From the NCBI RefSeq assembly GCF_017565745.1, contig NZ_JAGDYM010000001.1, positions 1 to 64,000 of the forward strand: a stretch of DNA of 64,000 bases, read 5' to 3'. Positions 24,542-34,128 of this stretch are shown piece by piece; position 1 is the stretch's first letter, and the number at the start of each line of letters is the position of its first letter. This stretch comes from Leucobacter weissii. Its GTDB lineage: Bacteria > Actinomycetota > Actinomycetes > Actinomycetales > Microbacteriaceae. The notes beneath the pieces are model-generated. The model searched no databases, was not told where the DNA came from, and was given only the letters and a program-made list of their open reading frames with translations. The position numbers and the translations under genes were made by a program.

Positions 24542-25894
24542 TCAGGAAGCCCGCCCCTGCGTCGCGCCCGCAGCGGGAACGATCGGCGGAGTCTCGACCG
24601 CATCGGGGAGATCGTGGCCCATGCGGTCGCGCTTGGTCTCGAGATACGCCAGATTCTGCTCGGTGACGCCGACGAAGAGCGGCACCCGTTCCGAGACCTG
24701 CACGCCGTGCGCCTCCAGCTGCGCCACCTTGTCGGGGTTGTTGGTGAGCAGGCGCACCCGGGTGAGTCCGAGATGGGCGAGGATCTCGGCCGCGGCCGTG
24801 TAGTCGCGGGCGTCGGCGGGCAGGCCGAGCTGCAGATTCGCGTCGAGCGTGTCGGTGCCGCTCTCCTGCAGCTGGTAGGCGCGCAGCTTGTTGGCGAGAC
24901 CGATGCCGCGTCCCTCCTGGCCGCGCAGGTAGACGACGATGCCGCCGCGCTGCTGCACCAGGTCCAGCGCGGCGTGCAGCTGCGGGCCGCACTCGCACTT
25001 CAGAGAGCCGAACGCCTCACCGGTGATGCACTCCGAGTGCACGCGCACGAGGGCGTCGTCCCCGGGGGCCTCTCCGCCGGGGCCGTTCGCCACGAGGGCG
25101 AGGTGGTCGACGCCCGAGCGGCGATCCCGGTAGGCGCGCATGCGGAACGGCCCGTGCTCGGTCGGCACCAGCGTGTCGGCCTTCAGACTGACCTGGCGGT
25201 GGACCGGCCGGGTCTGCGGTTCAGCCGGGGCGCCGGCCGGGTCGTGCGCGTTCAGGTAGGCGATCAACTGCTCGATGGTGATGACCGGCACCCCTTCGGC
25301 CGCGCCCAGCTCGATCAGCCCGGGCAGCCGCATCATGTCGCCGTCCTCGGCGACGATCTCGGCGATCATCGCCACCGGCCGCAGGCCGGCGAGCCGCATC
25401 AGCTCGACTCCCGCCTCCGTGTGGCCCGCCCTGGACCGCACCCCGCCGTCGACGGCTCGCAGCGGCAACACGTGGCCGGGCCGCCGCACGTCGGTGGGCA
25501 CGGCGTCCGGGTTCGCGAGCGCCCGCAGGGTGGTCGTGCGGTCGCGGGCGCTGATGCCCGTGGTGACGCCCTCGGCCGCGTCGACCGTGACCGTGTACGC
25601 GGTGCCGCGGACGTCCTCGTTGCGCTCGACCATCATCGGCAGGTCGAGCTGATCGGCGACCTCGTTCGACATCGGCGCGCAGAGCAGGCCGGACGAATGG
25701 CGCACCGTCCAGGCGACCCACTCGCTCGTGGCGAGCTGCGCCGAGAGGATCACGTCGCCCTCGTTCTCGCGGTTCTCGTCGTCCGCGACGATCACGGGAC
25801 GACCCGCCCGGATCGCGGCGATCGCCTCGTCGATGTCGGAGATGCCCGGGCCCGAGGGCGTCGAGGGCTCGGCGGGGCCGGTGGTTCCGCTCAT
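24542..25894 (-). CDS. ribBA: Bifunctional 3,4-DHBP synthase/GTP cyclohydrolase II
   Basis: 450 residues. The N-terminal RibB domain (about 18-220) has the acidic DDENRENEGD motif and GHTEAGVEL. The C-terminal RibA domain has the zinc cluster SECITGEAFGSLKCECG and the catalytic RGQEGRGIGL. Together they make both precursors of riboflavin. ATG 25894 overlaps the ribE stop by 4 nt. It is the last gene of the riboswitch-controlled operon; ribH, normally next, is missing from this place. Confidence 0.97.
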   Translation of the reverse strand: MSGTTGPAEPSTPSGPGISDIDEAIAAIRAGRPVIVADDENRENEGDVILSAQLATSEWVAWTVRHSSGLLCAPMSNEVADQLDLPMMVERNEDVRGTAYTVTVDAAEGVTTGISARDRTTTLRALANPDAVPTDVRRPGHVLPLRAVDGGVRSRAGHTEAGVELMRLAGLRPVAMIAEIVAEDGDMMRLPGLIELGAAEGVPVITIEQLIAYLNAHDPAGAPAEPQTRPVHRQVSLKADTLVPTEHGPFRMRAYRDRRSGVDHLALVANGPGGEAPGDDALVRVHSECITGEAFGSLKCECGPQLHAALDLVQQRGGIVVYLRGQEGRGIGLANKLRAYQLQESGTDTLDANLQLGLPADARDYTAAAEILAHLGLTRVRLLTNNPDKVAQLEAHGVQVSERVPLFVGVTEQNLAYLETKRDRMGHDLPDAVETPPIVPAAGATQGRAS

Positions 25895-26589
25895 GCGGGG
25901 GCTCCTTCGTTCTGGGATCCGGTGGTCTCGTGCGGCGCGAGCGCGGCGCCGTGATCGTTCGCCGGCGCGCCGGCGTGCGGGAAAGCGAGCATCCTGGCGA
26001 CGTGGCGGGCGAGGATGTCGGTCTCGAGGTTGACGCGATCGCCGGGGACGAGCCCGCCGAGCGTGGTGGAGGCGAGCGTCTCGGGGATCAGCGACACCTC
26101 GAACCAGGGGTCGGGATCGCGGGCCTCGGAGATCGCCGACACCGTGAGCGAGACGCCCGACAGCGTCACCGAACCCTTGTCGACCAGCAGCGGGGCGAGC
26201 TCGCGGGGCAGCGCGAAGCGCAGGCGCCGCCACGCGTCGCCGTCGTCCACGGAGCGGAGCTCCGCGGTGCCGTCCACGTGCCCCTGCACGATGTGCCCGC
26301 CCAGGCGGCTGTCGACCCGGGCCGCCCGCTCCAGGTTGACGCGATCCCCTGGGCGCAGGGACCCCAGCGTCGACATCCTGACGGACTGCGCCATGACGTC
26401 GGCGGTGAAGGTGCCCGGACCGGCGGCTCCGCGCTCGATCACCGTCAGGCAGACGCCGGACACCTGGATCGAATCGCCGTGACCGGCGTCGCTCGTGACC
26501 ACGGGCCCGCGCACGGCGAGCCGCAGCGAGTCGCCGACCGCCTCCACGGCGACGATCTCGCCGATCTCCTCGATCAGTCCGGTGAACAT
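25891..26589 (-). CDS. ribE: Riboflavin synthase alpha subunit
   Basis: 232 residues built of two lumazine-binding barrels. The first starts MFTGLIEEIG and ends in HIVQGHVDG; the second contains SVTLSGVSLTV. The enzyme dismutates two lumazine molecules to riboflavin. Two adjacent ATGs occur; 26589 is chosen because GGAGG then lies 6 nt upstream and the protein begins with the canonical MFTGLIEE. It overlaps ribD and ribBA. The C-terminal 25 residues are a variable tail. Confidence 0.97.
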   Translation of the reverse strand: MFTGLIEEIGEIVAVEAVGDSLRLAVRGPVVTSDAGHGDSIQVSGVCLTVIERGAAGPGTFTADVMAQSVRMSTLGSLRPGDRVNLERAARVDSRLGGHIVQGHVDGTAELRSVDDGDAWRRLRFALPRELAPLLVDKGSVTLSGVSLTVSAISEARDPDPWFEVSLIPETLASTTLGGLVPGDRVNLETDILARHVARMLAFPHAGAPANDHGAALAPHETTGSQNEGAPA

Positions 26590-27671
26590 CATTCTCCTCC
26601 GATTCCGGCGATGCGCGGGATTCGCGCTCGCACGAGCAGATCCTCGCCCAGTCGTTCCACGACGGCGCCCTCCAGCCTCATGATCCCCTCCATGGAGGGG
26701 ATGCCCAGATCGCCGAGCGCGAGCCGCGGGCCGCCGAGCAGCGCAGGGGCGACGTAGACCAGCACCTCGTCGGCGAGCCCCGCCGCGAGGAACGCGCTCG
26801 CGATCGTCGGCCCGCCCTCGACGAAGAGGCGCTGCAGGCCGCGCCGCCGCAGTTCTTCGACGTGCGCGGCGAGATCGTTCCCGTCGAAGCGGAGGGGCGC
26901 CTCGAGGCCGTGCTCCCGCAGCGCGGGGTGCCGGCGCACCCGGCTCTCCGACGGGATCGCGCGCCGCCCGAGCACGACGGGCAGCGGCTGCTCCGCTGGC
27001 GGCACCAGCGGTGCGCCGTCGGCGGCGCGCGCCGTCAGCTCGGGGTCGTCGGCGAGGAGCGTGCCGGTGCCGACGAGGATCGCGTCGGCCTCCGCCCGCC
27101 GGCGGTGCACGTCGGCGCGGGCGTGCGGACCGGTGATCCACCGGCTGCTGCCGTCCGCGGCGGCGGCGCGGCCGTCGAGGGTCTGCGCCCACTTGACGAC
27201 CGTCCACTGCCGGTGCGGCTTCTCCTGAACCGACAGCCACGGTGCCAGCAGATCCTCGGCCTCGTCGGCGAGCAGACCGGAGGCGACCTCCACCCCGGCG
27301 GCGCGCAGCGACTCCGCTCCGCCCCGCGAGACCCGGCCGGGATCGTCGAGGGCGTAGGCGACCGCGCCGATCCCCGCCTCGATGAGCGCCCGGGCGCAGG
27401 GCCCGGTCCGGCCGGTGTGGTTGCAGGGCTCCAGGGTGACCACGGCCGTGAGCTCGCGCTCCCGCCCGCGCCAGCCGTCCGGAAGCCTGCCGAGCGCGTC
27501 GGTCTCCGCATGGGCGGTCCCGGCGCCGCGGTGCCAGCCCTCCGCGACGATGCGGGCATCCGGGTCGAGCAGCACGCAGCCGACCTGCGGGTTCGGATCC
27601 CCCGCCGGGGAGCGCCGCGCGAGCGCGAGGGCGCGGCGCATCGCATCCTCCAGCAGCTCCCGGTCCAGCAC
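26589..27671 (-). CDS. ribD: Bifunctional pyrimidine deaminase/reductase RibD
   Basis: 360 residues. The N-terminal deaminase has PNPQVGCVLL, the zinc motif HAETDAL and EPCNHTGRTGPC. The C-terminal reductase has VVKWAQTLDGR, WITGPHARADVHRRRAEADAILVGTGT (DAILVGTGTL is the core) and VEGGPTIASAFL. The GTG at 27671 is selected because GGAAGAGGGA precedes it; longer in-frame starts would run into the riboswitch. First gene of the operon. Confidence 0.95.
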   Translation of the reverse strand: MLDRELLEDAMRRALALARRSPAGDPNPQVGCVLLDPDARIVAEGWHRGAGTAHAETDALGRLPDGWRGRERELTAVVTLEPCNHTGRTGPCARALIEAGIGAVAYALDDPGRVSRGGAESLRAAGVEVASGLLADEAEDLLAPWLSVQEKPHRQWTVVKWAQTLDGRAAAADGSSRWITGPHARADVHRRRAEADAILVGTGTLLADDPELTARAADGAPLVPPAEQPLPVVLGRRAIPSESRVRRHPALREHGLEAPLRFDGNDLAAHVEELRRRGLQRLFVEGGPTIASAFLAAGLADEVLVYVAPALLGGPRLALGDLGIPSMEGIMRLEGAVVERLGEDLLVRARIPRIAGIGGE

Positions 27672-27735
27672 GACGTCCCTCTTCCGATGCGCGACCGGGG
27701 TGCTCGGAGGCTCGCATCCGCGAGCGATCCGCGTT

Positions 27736-27872
27736 CCTCTCATCCGGACTCGCGCGCGGAACCTCCCCGCGCGCATCACCGTCGGTACCGGAATTCCACC
27801 GGTTCGGCCCCGCGGATACGGGGTTCGTGGACTGTCACCACCGGTCTGGATTCTCACCAGCCCCGGAACACA
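27736..27872 (-). promoter_or_regulatory. FMN riboswitch (RFN element)
   Basis: Read on the minus strand, the leader shows the conserved FMN-aptamer blocks in order: CCGGGGCTGGTGAGAATCC, GACCGGTGGTGACAGTCC, a P-stem, CCGGTGGAATTCCGGTACCG, ACGGTGAT and AGTCCGGATGAGAGG. It ends 65 nt before the ribD start. FMN binding should lower expression of ribD-ribE-ribBA. Confidence 0.95.
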
Positions 27873-27965
27873 TACTCAACACTAACCTCATCTCGCCCGA
27901 TTTATTCCTGGAAGACGACACGGAACGTCGTTCCCGAGACCGGCGACCGCCGCACGGGTGCGGGG

Positions 27966-28667
27966 TCACACGCCCTGGAGCCCGCCCGAGATCGTGTTCA
28001 TCGTCAGCACGATGATGAGCGCGTTGAAGAAGAAGCCGAACGTGGTGTGCCACACGACCGTCCAGCGCATGTGGGAGTCGATCACCTGCACATCCGTGAC
28101 CCCGAAGGTCGTTCCGTTCGTGAACGCGAAATAGGCGAAATCCACCTGCCTCGGAGTCTCGGTGCCGGGGAACACCATCGGAGGCTTCCCGGGCAGGCGG
28201 TAGTACCTCGAGTAGTAGATGCGGGCGTATCCCCAGTGGAACAGCGCCCAGGAGACCAGCATCGCCCACACGGCCGTCAGCTCGTAGAACATCAGGTGAT
28301 CCGGATCGCTGCGCATCAGGATGAGGGTGATCGCGGCGGAGAGGCCGACGAGGCTCGAGCTGAAGGTGACGACCATCGAGATCCAGCGGATCAGCGGGTT
28401 GCGTCGCAGCCGCCGCAGCGCCGGCGGATCCTCTCCGCGGACTCTCACTCCGATGCTCAGGAGCAGTGCGGTGACCGACAGGTACAGCGTCGCGATCATG
28501 CACCAGAGCAGCAGGCGCAGGCTCTCGGCCTCGTCGCCGTCGTCGGTGAAGAGGTACTCGACGCCGATCCAGACGAGGAGGAACTGCACGAGCAGGCCGA
28601 GGGCCTCCCCGAAGACGACGACGACCGTGCCGAGGAGCCGGGTCCTCGGCAGCGGCGGCACGGTCAC
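27966..28667 (-). CDS. DUF1345 membrane protein
   Basis: 233 residues with five or six hydrophobic helices. The conserved C-terminal block (FAYFAFTNGTTFGVTDVQV, then MRWTVVWHTTFGFFFN) is typical of DUF1345 proteins, whose function is unknown; the block resembles the pore-like region of two-helix potassium channels (inference). The start overlaps the stop of the MprF-like gene by 4 nt, so the two are probably co-translated. Confidence 0.85.
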   Translation of the reverse strand: MTVPPLPRTRLLGTVVVVFGEALGLLVQFLLVWIGVEYLFTDDGDEAESLRLLLWCMIATLYLSVTALLLSIGVRVRGEDPPALRRLRRNPLIRWISMVVTFSSSLVGLSAAITLILMRSDPDHLMFYELTAVWAMLVSWALFHWGYARIYYSRYYRLPGKPPMVFPGTETPRQVDFAYFAFTNGTTFGVTDVQVIDSHMRWTVVWHTTFGFFFNALIIVLTMNTISGGLQGV

Positions 28668-30802
28668 CTCTCACTCCCGGCGCCGGGGGCCGCGGCGCTC
28701 GCCGCCGAGCTCACGAGGTCGCGCAGCGTCGCGTCGGGCAGGTAGGCGCGGGTGAGCGCGATCCCGATCCGCGGCAGGTCGCCCTCGTCGCGGTAGAGCA
28801 GGTGCAGGGGTTCGGACCGGGGGTTGAACTTCTGCTTGAAACGGTGCAGCGAGGCGAAGCCGTAGAGCGGCTCGATGAGGCCGGCGATGCCGTCGAGAAC
28901 CTGATCCACCGGCCCGGCGCCCGTCTCGGAGGAGCGCACGAGCGGGGCGCCGGAGAGCGACACGAACGCGTAGCCCTGCTCGGCGAAGTGCTTCGCGGAG
29001 GAGGCGATGAGGAACTCCATCACCGGCCCGAAGCCGCCGTCGCGCCGACGCATGAGATCCAGGGTCCAGCCGACGACGCGCCCCTCGCCGCCGTACACGG
29101 GCAGCCACGAGGTGATGCCGTGCAGGCTGCCCTCCGCGTCGACGGCGATGCCGACCCAGACCTCGGGGTCCAGGGCCTCGTCGACGGTGCCCAGCGTGAA
29201 GCGCATCTCGGGCAGGCCCTTGTCGCCCGTCCACTGCTCGGAGATCGCGCGCACCTGCGCGAGCACGTTCCACGGCTGCTCGGCCAGCCGGACCATGCGG
29301 AACTCGATGTCCTCGCGGCCGGCGCGGTTCATCGCGGTGCGGACCGCGCCCCAGGCCTTGCCGGTGAACTGCAGCCCGGGCAGGTCCACGATCGTGTCCT
29401 CGGCGATGACCACGGAGCGCCAGCCCTCCGGCCGCTCCTCGGCGATCCCGGCGCTCGTGGAGAAGGCGCAGGGGATCAGGCCCGCCTGCTGAGAGGCCCG
29501 GGCGAAGTGCTCCAGCGCGCCGCGGTGCGACCCCCGCGGCGCGATCGGGTCGCCGAGCAGGATCGCGACATCGGCATGGGTCTGGAAGGCCAGCGCCCCG
29601 TGCTCCGCGGCGGCATGGCTGTTGCCCTCCCAGGTGGTCATCCACGAGATCGTCCCGCCGCCGAAGCGCCGCAGCCGAGCCGTCGCCTCTTCCCGGCTGA
29701 GCCCCTCGGCGGCGAGTCGGCGCCGCGATCTTCGCAGGGGCACGCGGAAGGCGCCGCGGCCCACCACGATGAAGAGGAGCATCGCGGCCCAGAAGAGCGC
29801 CGGCGTGAGGAGCACGCCCAGCAGGTCGCCCGGCGCGTCGATGAGGTCCTCCTCGACCAGCAGCGGAAGCAGCGCGAGGCCGAGCGCCGCGGTGAGCAGG
29901 TTGTACGCGGCGAGCAGGATCGTGCCGAGCCAGGCGATCCAGTAGCCGCGCCGCACGCCGTTCGCGACGAGCGCGATCACGACGACGTCGACGGCGACGT
30001 CGATGAAGGAGGCGGTCGGATGGTTGCTGCCGAGCGGGCCGTCGTAGGGCACGATCAGGTCGAGCACCTGGATCGCCCCGATGGCGATCAGTCCGGCGAA
30101 GGCGATCAGCCGCCACTCGCGCACGCTCGGGCGCCCGGAGGGGTGCCGGAAGGCCGGGATCCAGCCCGCGGCGAGCAGCGCCGCGACCATGGTGACCGCG
30201 TGCTCCAGGTCATGCAGACGGCCGAGGTAGAGCACCGAGATGCCCACCCAGATGATGACCGCGATCCGCGCTCTGAGGCGCCACGGGGCCGGCAGCGTCG
30301 CGATCGCGAAGACGAGCGCGGCGAGCGCGCCGCACGAGGGCCCCACGTCGAGCGTCTCGGCCAGCCGCGCCGCCCAGGGCCAACCGGTCTGCGTCAGCAG
30401 TGCGAGCAGCCCCGCGGTGACGAGGACCCCCGCGGCGTGCCCCGCCGCGAAGAGCCCGGAGGCGCGCAGCGAGCCGAAGCGCCACTCCGCCCACCCGAGG
30501 CCGCCGATCAGCAGCGGCGCGAGGGCGAGATAGACCCAGGGGCTGTCGACGAAGAAGGGGGAGGTGAGGATCGTCCACCAGCGCCCGTCGGCGAACGCCG
30601 GGAGCCCGGTCGCGACCCGGTCGAACCAGGGCTGTTCGGACGCGGGCGCGAGGATCGAGCCCGTCGCGATGCCCACCGCGAGCATCGCGAGCACGAACAG
30701 CGCCGTGACGGGCACGCGGCGCAGCAGCGCGAGCACGCGGTTCGCGCGCCGCTCGGTCGTCTCCGGATCCTGGGCGTCTTCGCGGGTGGTCTGCGCGGCC
30801 AT
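28664..30802 (-). CDS. Rhomboid-like membrane domain fused to MprF-type aminoacyltransferase (DUF2156)
   Basis: 712 residues. Residues 1-350 hold about nine hydrophobic segments with a rhomboid-like look (DGRWWTILTSPFF, then helices with GPSCGALAAL and GRLHDLEHA), but no clear GxSG serine motif, so protease activity is doubtful. Residues 370-700 form the DUF2156/LPG-synthase catalytic domain (ISWMTTWEGN, AFQTHADVAILLGDPI, FKQKFNPRSEPLHLLY). MprF-type enzymes transfer Lys or Ala from tRNA to phosphatidylglycerol, reducing membrane negative charge. A TAAACT box (30809-30814, minus) lies 6 nt before ATG 30802, indicating a leaderless start. It overlaps the DUF1345 gene downstream. Confidence 0.82.
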   Translation of the reverse strand: MAAQTTREDAQDPETTERRANRVLALLRRVPVTALFVLAMLAVGIATGSILAPASEQPWFDRVATGLPAFADGRWWTILTSPFFVDSPWVYLALAPLLIGGLGWAEWRFGSLRASGLFAAGHAAGVLVTAGLLALLTQTGWPWAARLAETLDVGPSCGALAALVFAIATLPAPWRLRARIAVIIWVGISVLYLGRLHDLEHAVTMVAALLAAGWIPAFRHPSGRPSVREWRLIAFAGLIAIGAIQVLDLIVPYDGPLGSNHPTASFIDVAVDVVVIALVANGVRRGYWIAWLGTILLAAYNLLTAALGLALLPLLVEEDLIDAPGDLLGVLLTPALFWAAMLLFIVVGRGAFRVPLRRSRRRLAAEGLSREEATARLRRFGGGTISWMTTWEGNSHAAAEHGALAFQTHADVAILLGDPIAPRGSHRGALEHFARASQQAGLIPCAFSTSAGIAEERPEGWRSVVIAEDTIVDLPGLQFTGKAWGAVRTAMNRAGREDIEFRMVRLAEQPWNVLAQVRAISEQWTGDKGLPEMRFTLGTVDEALDPEVWVGIAVDAEGSLHGITSWLPVYGGEGRVVGWTLDLMRRRDGGFGPVMEFLIASSAKHFAEQGYAFVSLSGAPLVRSSETGAGPVDQVLDGIAGLIEPLYGFASLHRFKQKFNPRSEPLHLLYRDEGDLPRIGIALTRAYLPDATLRDLVSSAASAAAPGAGSER

Positions 30803-30960
30803 ACCGCAAGTTTAGGCGCGCCGGGAGGACGGCGCAGCAGTTTCGGCTCGCGTGCGCCCCGGCCCCGTCGTCCCGCACCCGCGGGCGGCACCCGGCAGCC
30901 CGGCACCCGGCCCCCGAGCGTCGCGGGTGCCCGGTTGAGGACCGGGGGCGGGCGCCGTGG

Positions 30961-32094
<1,134 letters not shown>

Positions 32095-32964
32095 CTAGGC
32101 GGTGTAGTCGACGACCACGGGCGCGTGGTCCGACCAGCGCTCGCCGTAGCTGGCGGCGCGGTCGATGCGGTAGTCGGCGACGCGCTCGGCCAGCGCGGGC
32201 GTGACCACGTGGTAGTCGATCCGCCAGCCGGTGTCGTTGTCGAAGGCCTGGCCGCGGTTCGACCACCAGGTGTAGGGGCCGTCGATCTCGCCGTGGAAGC
32301 GGCGGCCGACGTCGATCCAGCCGAAGCCGGGGCCCTCGGTGCCGTCGACGCCGGCGACGATCTCGCCGCGGGGGCCGAAGAAGCGGTCGAAGTAGGCGCG
32401 CTCGCGGGGCAGGAAGCCGCTGCGCTTCACGTTGCCGCGCCAGTTCTTGATGTCGAACTCGCGGTGTCCGACGTTGAAGTCGCCGACGATGGCCACGAGC
32501 TCGCGCTCGTCGGCCAGCTCGTCCATCCGGGTGCCCATCGCGTCGAGGAACGCCCACTTCGCCTCCTGGCGCGGGGTGTCGACCTCGCCGGAGTGGGTGT
32601 AGTTGCTGATCACGGTGAGCGGCTGCCCGCCCAGCTCGAAGTCCGCCTCCAGCCAGCGGCCGGAGGACTGGATGGCCTCCTGCTGATCGGCCGGGCCGAG
32701 GCCGACGCGGTGGGTGCTCGCGGGCACCCGGCTCGCGATGGCGACCCCCGCCCGGCCCTTGATCTGGCAGGGGTCGTGCAGGATCTGCCAGTCCCGCGTC
32801 TCGAGCGTGCCGAACAGCTGCTCGAGGTGGGAGTCGTCGGCCCGCACCTCCTGCAGCGCGAGCACGTCGACGCCGCGCCGGTCGAGCCACTCGCCCATCC
32901 CCTTGCGGAATGCGGCACGGATGCCGTTGACGTTGACGGAGGCGATGCGCAGCGTGTCGGCCAT
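32095..32964 (-). CDS. xth: Exodeoxyribonuclease III
   Basis: 289 residues. The EEP-fold motifs are complete: ASVNVNGIRAA (Asn), LALQEVR (metal Glu), VGDFNVGHREFD, GWRIDYHVVT and the final SDHAPVVVDY (catalytic Asp-His). It removes abasic sites and 3'-blocked ends in base excision repair. ATG 32964 begins at MADTLRIASVN, which matches the family; earlier in-frame ATGs would add a non-conserved extension. Confidence 0.95.
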   Translation of the reverse strand: MADTLRIASVNVNGIRAAFRKGMGEWLDRRGVDVLALQEVRADDSHLEQLFGTLETRDWQILHDPCQIKGRAGVAIASRVPASTHRVGLGPADQQEAIQSSGRWLEADFELGGQPLTVISNYTHSGEVDTPRQEAKWAFLDAMGTRMDELADERELVAIVGDFNVGHREFDIKNWRGNVKRSGFLPRERAYFDRFFGPRGEIVAGVDGTEGPGFGWIDVGRRFHGEIDGPYTWWSNRGQAFDNDTGWRIDYHVVTPALAERVADYRIDRAASYGERWSDHAPVVVDYTA

Positions 32965-33177
32965 GCCCCCGATTCTACTTCGCGGCGCCGACATCCGCAG
33001 GCCGCGGGTCGCCGGCATCGGTTCGGGCTGAATCGGCCCCCCCGGGAACAGCCCGCGGCTCGGGCTGAACTTGTGCTTCGGGCTGATGCACCGCCGCGAA
33101 ACAGTCGGCCTGAACTGCGATCTCCTCCAGAACTGCCGCCTGGAGCGCGAGGCATCGGCCCGAGTCGGGACCGGCGC

Positions 33178-33462
33178 CTATCGCCCGATCGCGATGCCGC
33201 CCGGTTCCGGCGGCAGGAGCGCCGCGACCGGCACCTCCGGCACCTCGGCCGGCGCGACCAGGGTGCGCGGCCGCGGGTCGGCCGGCGTGCCCGGGTTCGA
33301 CTCGCCCTTCTCCAGCTTGCGGCAGGTGAACGCGGTGATCCCGGCGGCCAGGGCCGGCCGCTCCCGGCTGAGGCCTTTCCGCACGCGTTCCCGGTGCAGC
33401 CGCGCGCCGAGCCCCCGCGCGTAGTCCTGCCAGCGGTCCTCGTCTGAAGCGCGTCGGCCCAT
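33178..33462 (-). CDS. Small XRE-type helix-turn-helix protein, possibly decayed
   Basis: 94 residues. Residues 10-75 read like an XRE repressor: LGARLHRERVRKGLSRERPALAAGITAFTCRKLEKGESNPG region (core LSRERPALAAG, CRKLEKGESNP). Compared with typical members (LSQERLALAAG), the Gln-to-Arg and Leu-to-Pro changes fall in or before helix 2, and Leu-to-Pro would disturb the fold. No strong ribosome-binding site. It may be a decaying regulator. The 165 bp on its right contain only short repeats of CGGGCTGA without a gene. Confidence 0.55.
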   Translation of the reverse strand: MGRRASDEDRWQDYARGLGARLHRERVRKGLSRERPALAAGITAFTCRKLEKGESNPGTPADPRPRTLVAPAEVPEVPVAALLPPEPGGIAIGR

Positions 33463-33564
33463 CACCCGAGGGTGCGCGAACACGCACTTTCACGTGCGCA
33501 TGCATACATGCTGTCCTCGGCGTGGTCGTCGTGCTGTGAATGCGAGCTCAGAGGAGAGACGCGG

Positions 33565-33837
33565 ATGCGGGCATTGCTCGGGCTCCTGCAGATTGCCGGT
33601 GGCATCGCCGGTCTCATCGCCCTGTTCAACGGCCGATGGCTTCCTGGTGCTCGGCGCCTGGGGCGCAGCTCTGATGAGGCTCGGACGCTGATTCGAGGGG
33701 ACGAACGAGCGGCTCGAGGGCGGCTTCCGCGTCAGCGGGCGAGCCCGCTGAACCCCACGGCTGCGCAGCATCGTGCTCGTGAGAGTCGAGCACCCGGGCT
33801 TGCCGGGTGGACCCGAAGCGCCCTGTCAGCGCCGTGA
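33565..33837 (+). pseudogene. Small membrane-protein ORF, probably frameshifted
   Basis: A good ribosome-binding site (GAGGAGA) precedes ATG 33565, and the first 23 residues (MRALLGLLQIAGGIAGLIAL, then FNG) form one membrane helix. From there this frame becomes Arg-rich and disordered, while the next frame reads DGFLVLGAWGAALMRLGR and then stops at about 33691, as if it were the second helix of a short two-helix protein. The simplest reading is a frameshift near 33630. Unknown family. The remaining sequence to 33890 shows only hairpins, such as CACCCGG/CCGGGTG at 33791-33809. Confidence 0.4.
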
Positions 33838-33894
33838 AAGGGCGACGGGCGCCCAATCGCGAGAGGCGAGGCCCTGGGGAGGCCGTGGGGAGGA

Positions 33895-33900
33895 TAGGCT
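33895..33900 (+). promoter_or_regulatory. -10 box of glpK leader (leaderless)
   Basis: TAGGCT lies 6 nt before ATG 33907, the same arrangement as at many other starts in this window. It indicates that transcription begins at the upstream, duplicated glpK-like start rather than at the present glpK ATG. Confidence 0.6.
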
Positions 33901-33906
33901 CGGGGC

Positions 33907-34098
33907 ATGCACCGAGGCACCGCGGACCACGTCGTCGCGATCGACCAGGCACCAAGGCGCTCGAGACGAAGGCCCGGTGGGCCCTCGTGCGCCGTAAGCG
34001 CGGGCACCGATGGAAACGCGACGCGTTTCCATGTGGTCGCGAACCGCCGCGCAATGCGGCGCATCAACTCGCTCGGCTGCGGTGGGTGGAGCGGATGA
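33907..34098 (+). CDS. Leader ORF with glpK-like N-terminus, coupled to glpK
   Basis: 63 codons. It opens MHRGTADHVVAIDQ, which reads as a genuine glycerol-kinase N-terminus (GlpK here: MDHILAIDQGTTSTR), then departs after the Gln codon into unrelated Arg-rich sequence ending GCGGWSG. Its stop TGA (34096-34098) overlaps the glpK ATG (34095) as ATGA. A leaderless -10 box lies 6 nt before its ATG. It looks like the original glpK start disrupted by an insert that supplies a new, translationally coupled start. Whether the peptide is stable or functional is unknown. Confidence 0.5.
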   Translation: MHRGTADHVVAIDQAPRRSRRRPGGPSCAVSAGTDGNATRFHVVANRRAMRRINSLGCGGWSG

Positions 34099-34128
34099 GC
34101 ATGGATCACATCCTCGCAATCGACCAGG
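33925..34128 (+). repeat. Diverged direct repeat flanking an insert at the glpK start
   Basis: Bases 33925-33949 and 34104-34128 encode DHVVAIDQ and DHILAIDQ and match at 21 of 25 positions, offset by 179 bp. The later copy uses GAT and GCA where the first uses GAC and GCG, less usual for this genome. The intervening sequence is rich in palindromes. Confidence 0.6.
34010..34032 (+). repeat. Palindrome inside the glpK insert
   Basis: ATGGAAACGCG and CGCGTTTCCAT form perfect 11-bp arms around one base. The core AACGCGACGCGTT is nearly identical to AACGCGTCGCGTT in the aminotransferase insert at 39500-39515. A second hairpin (GCCGC...GCGGC) follows at about 34045. Confidence 0.7.

Noticed and set aside
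33894-34128. Inserts at glpK and the aminotransferase as insertion sequences or group II introns
   Set aside because: They are far too small, have no transposase or ribozyme domain, and the flanking duplications are 25-29 bp of coding sequence.
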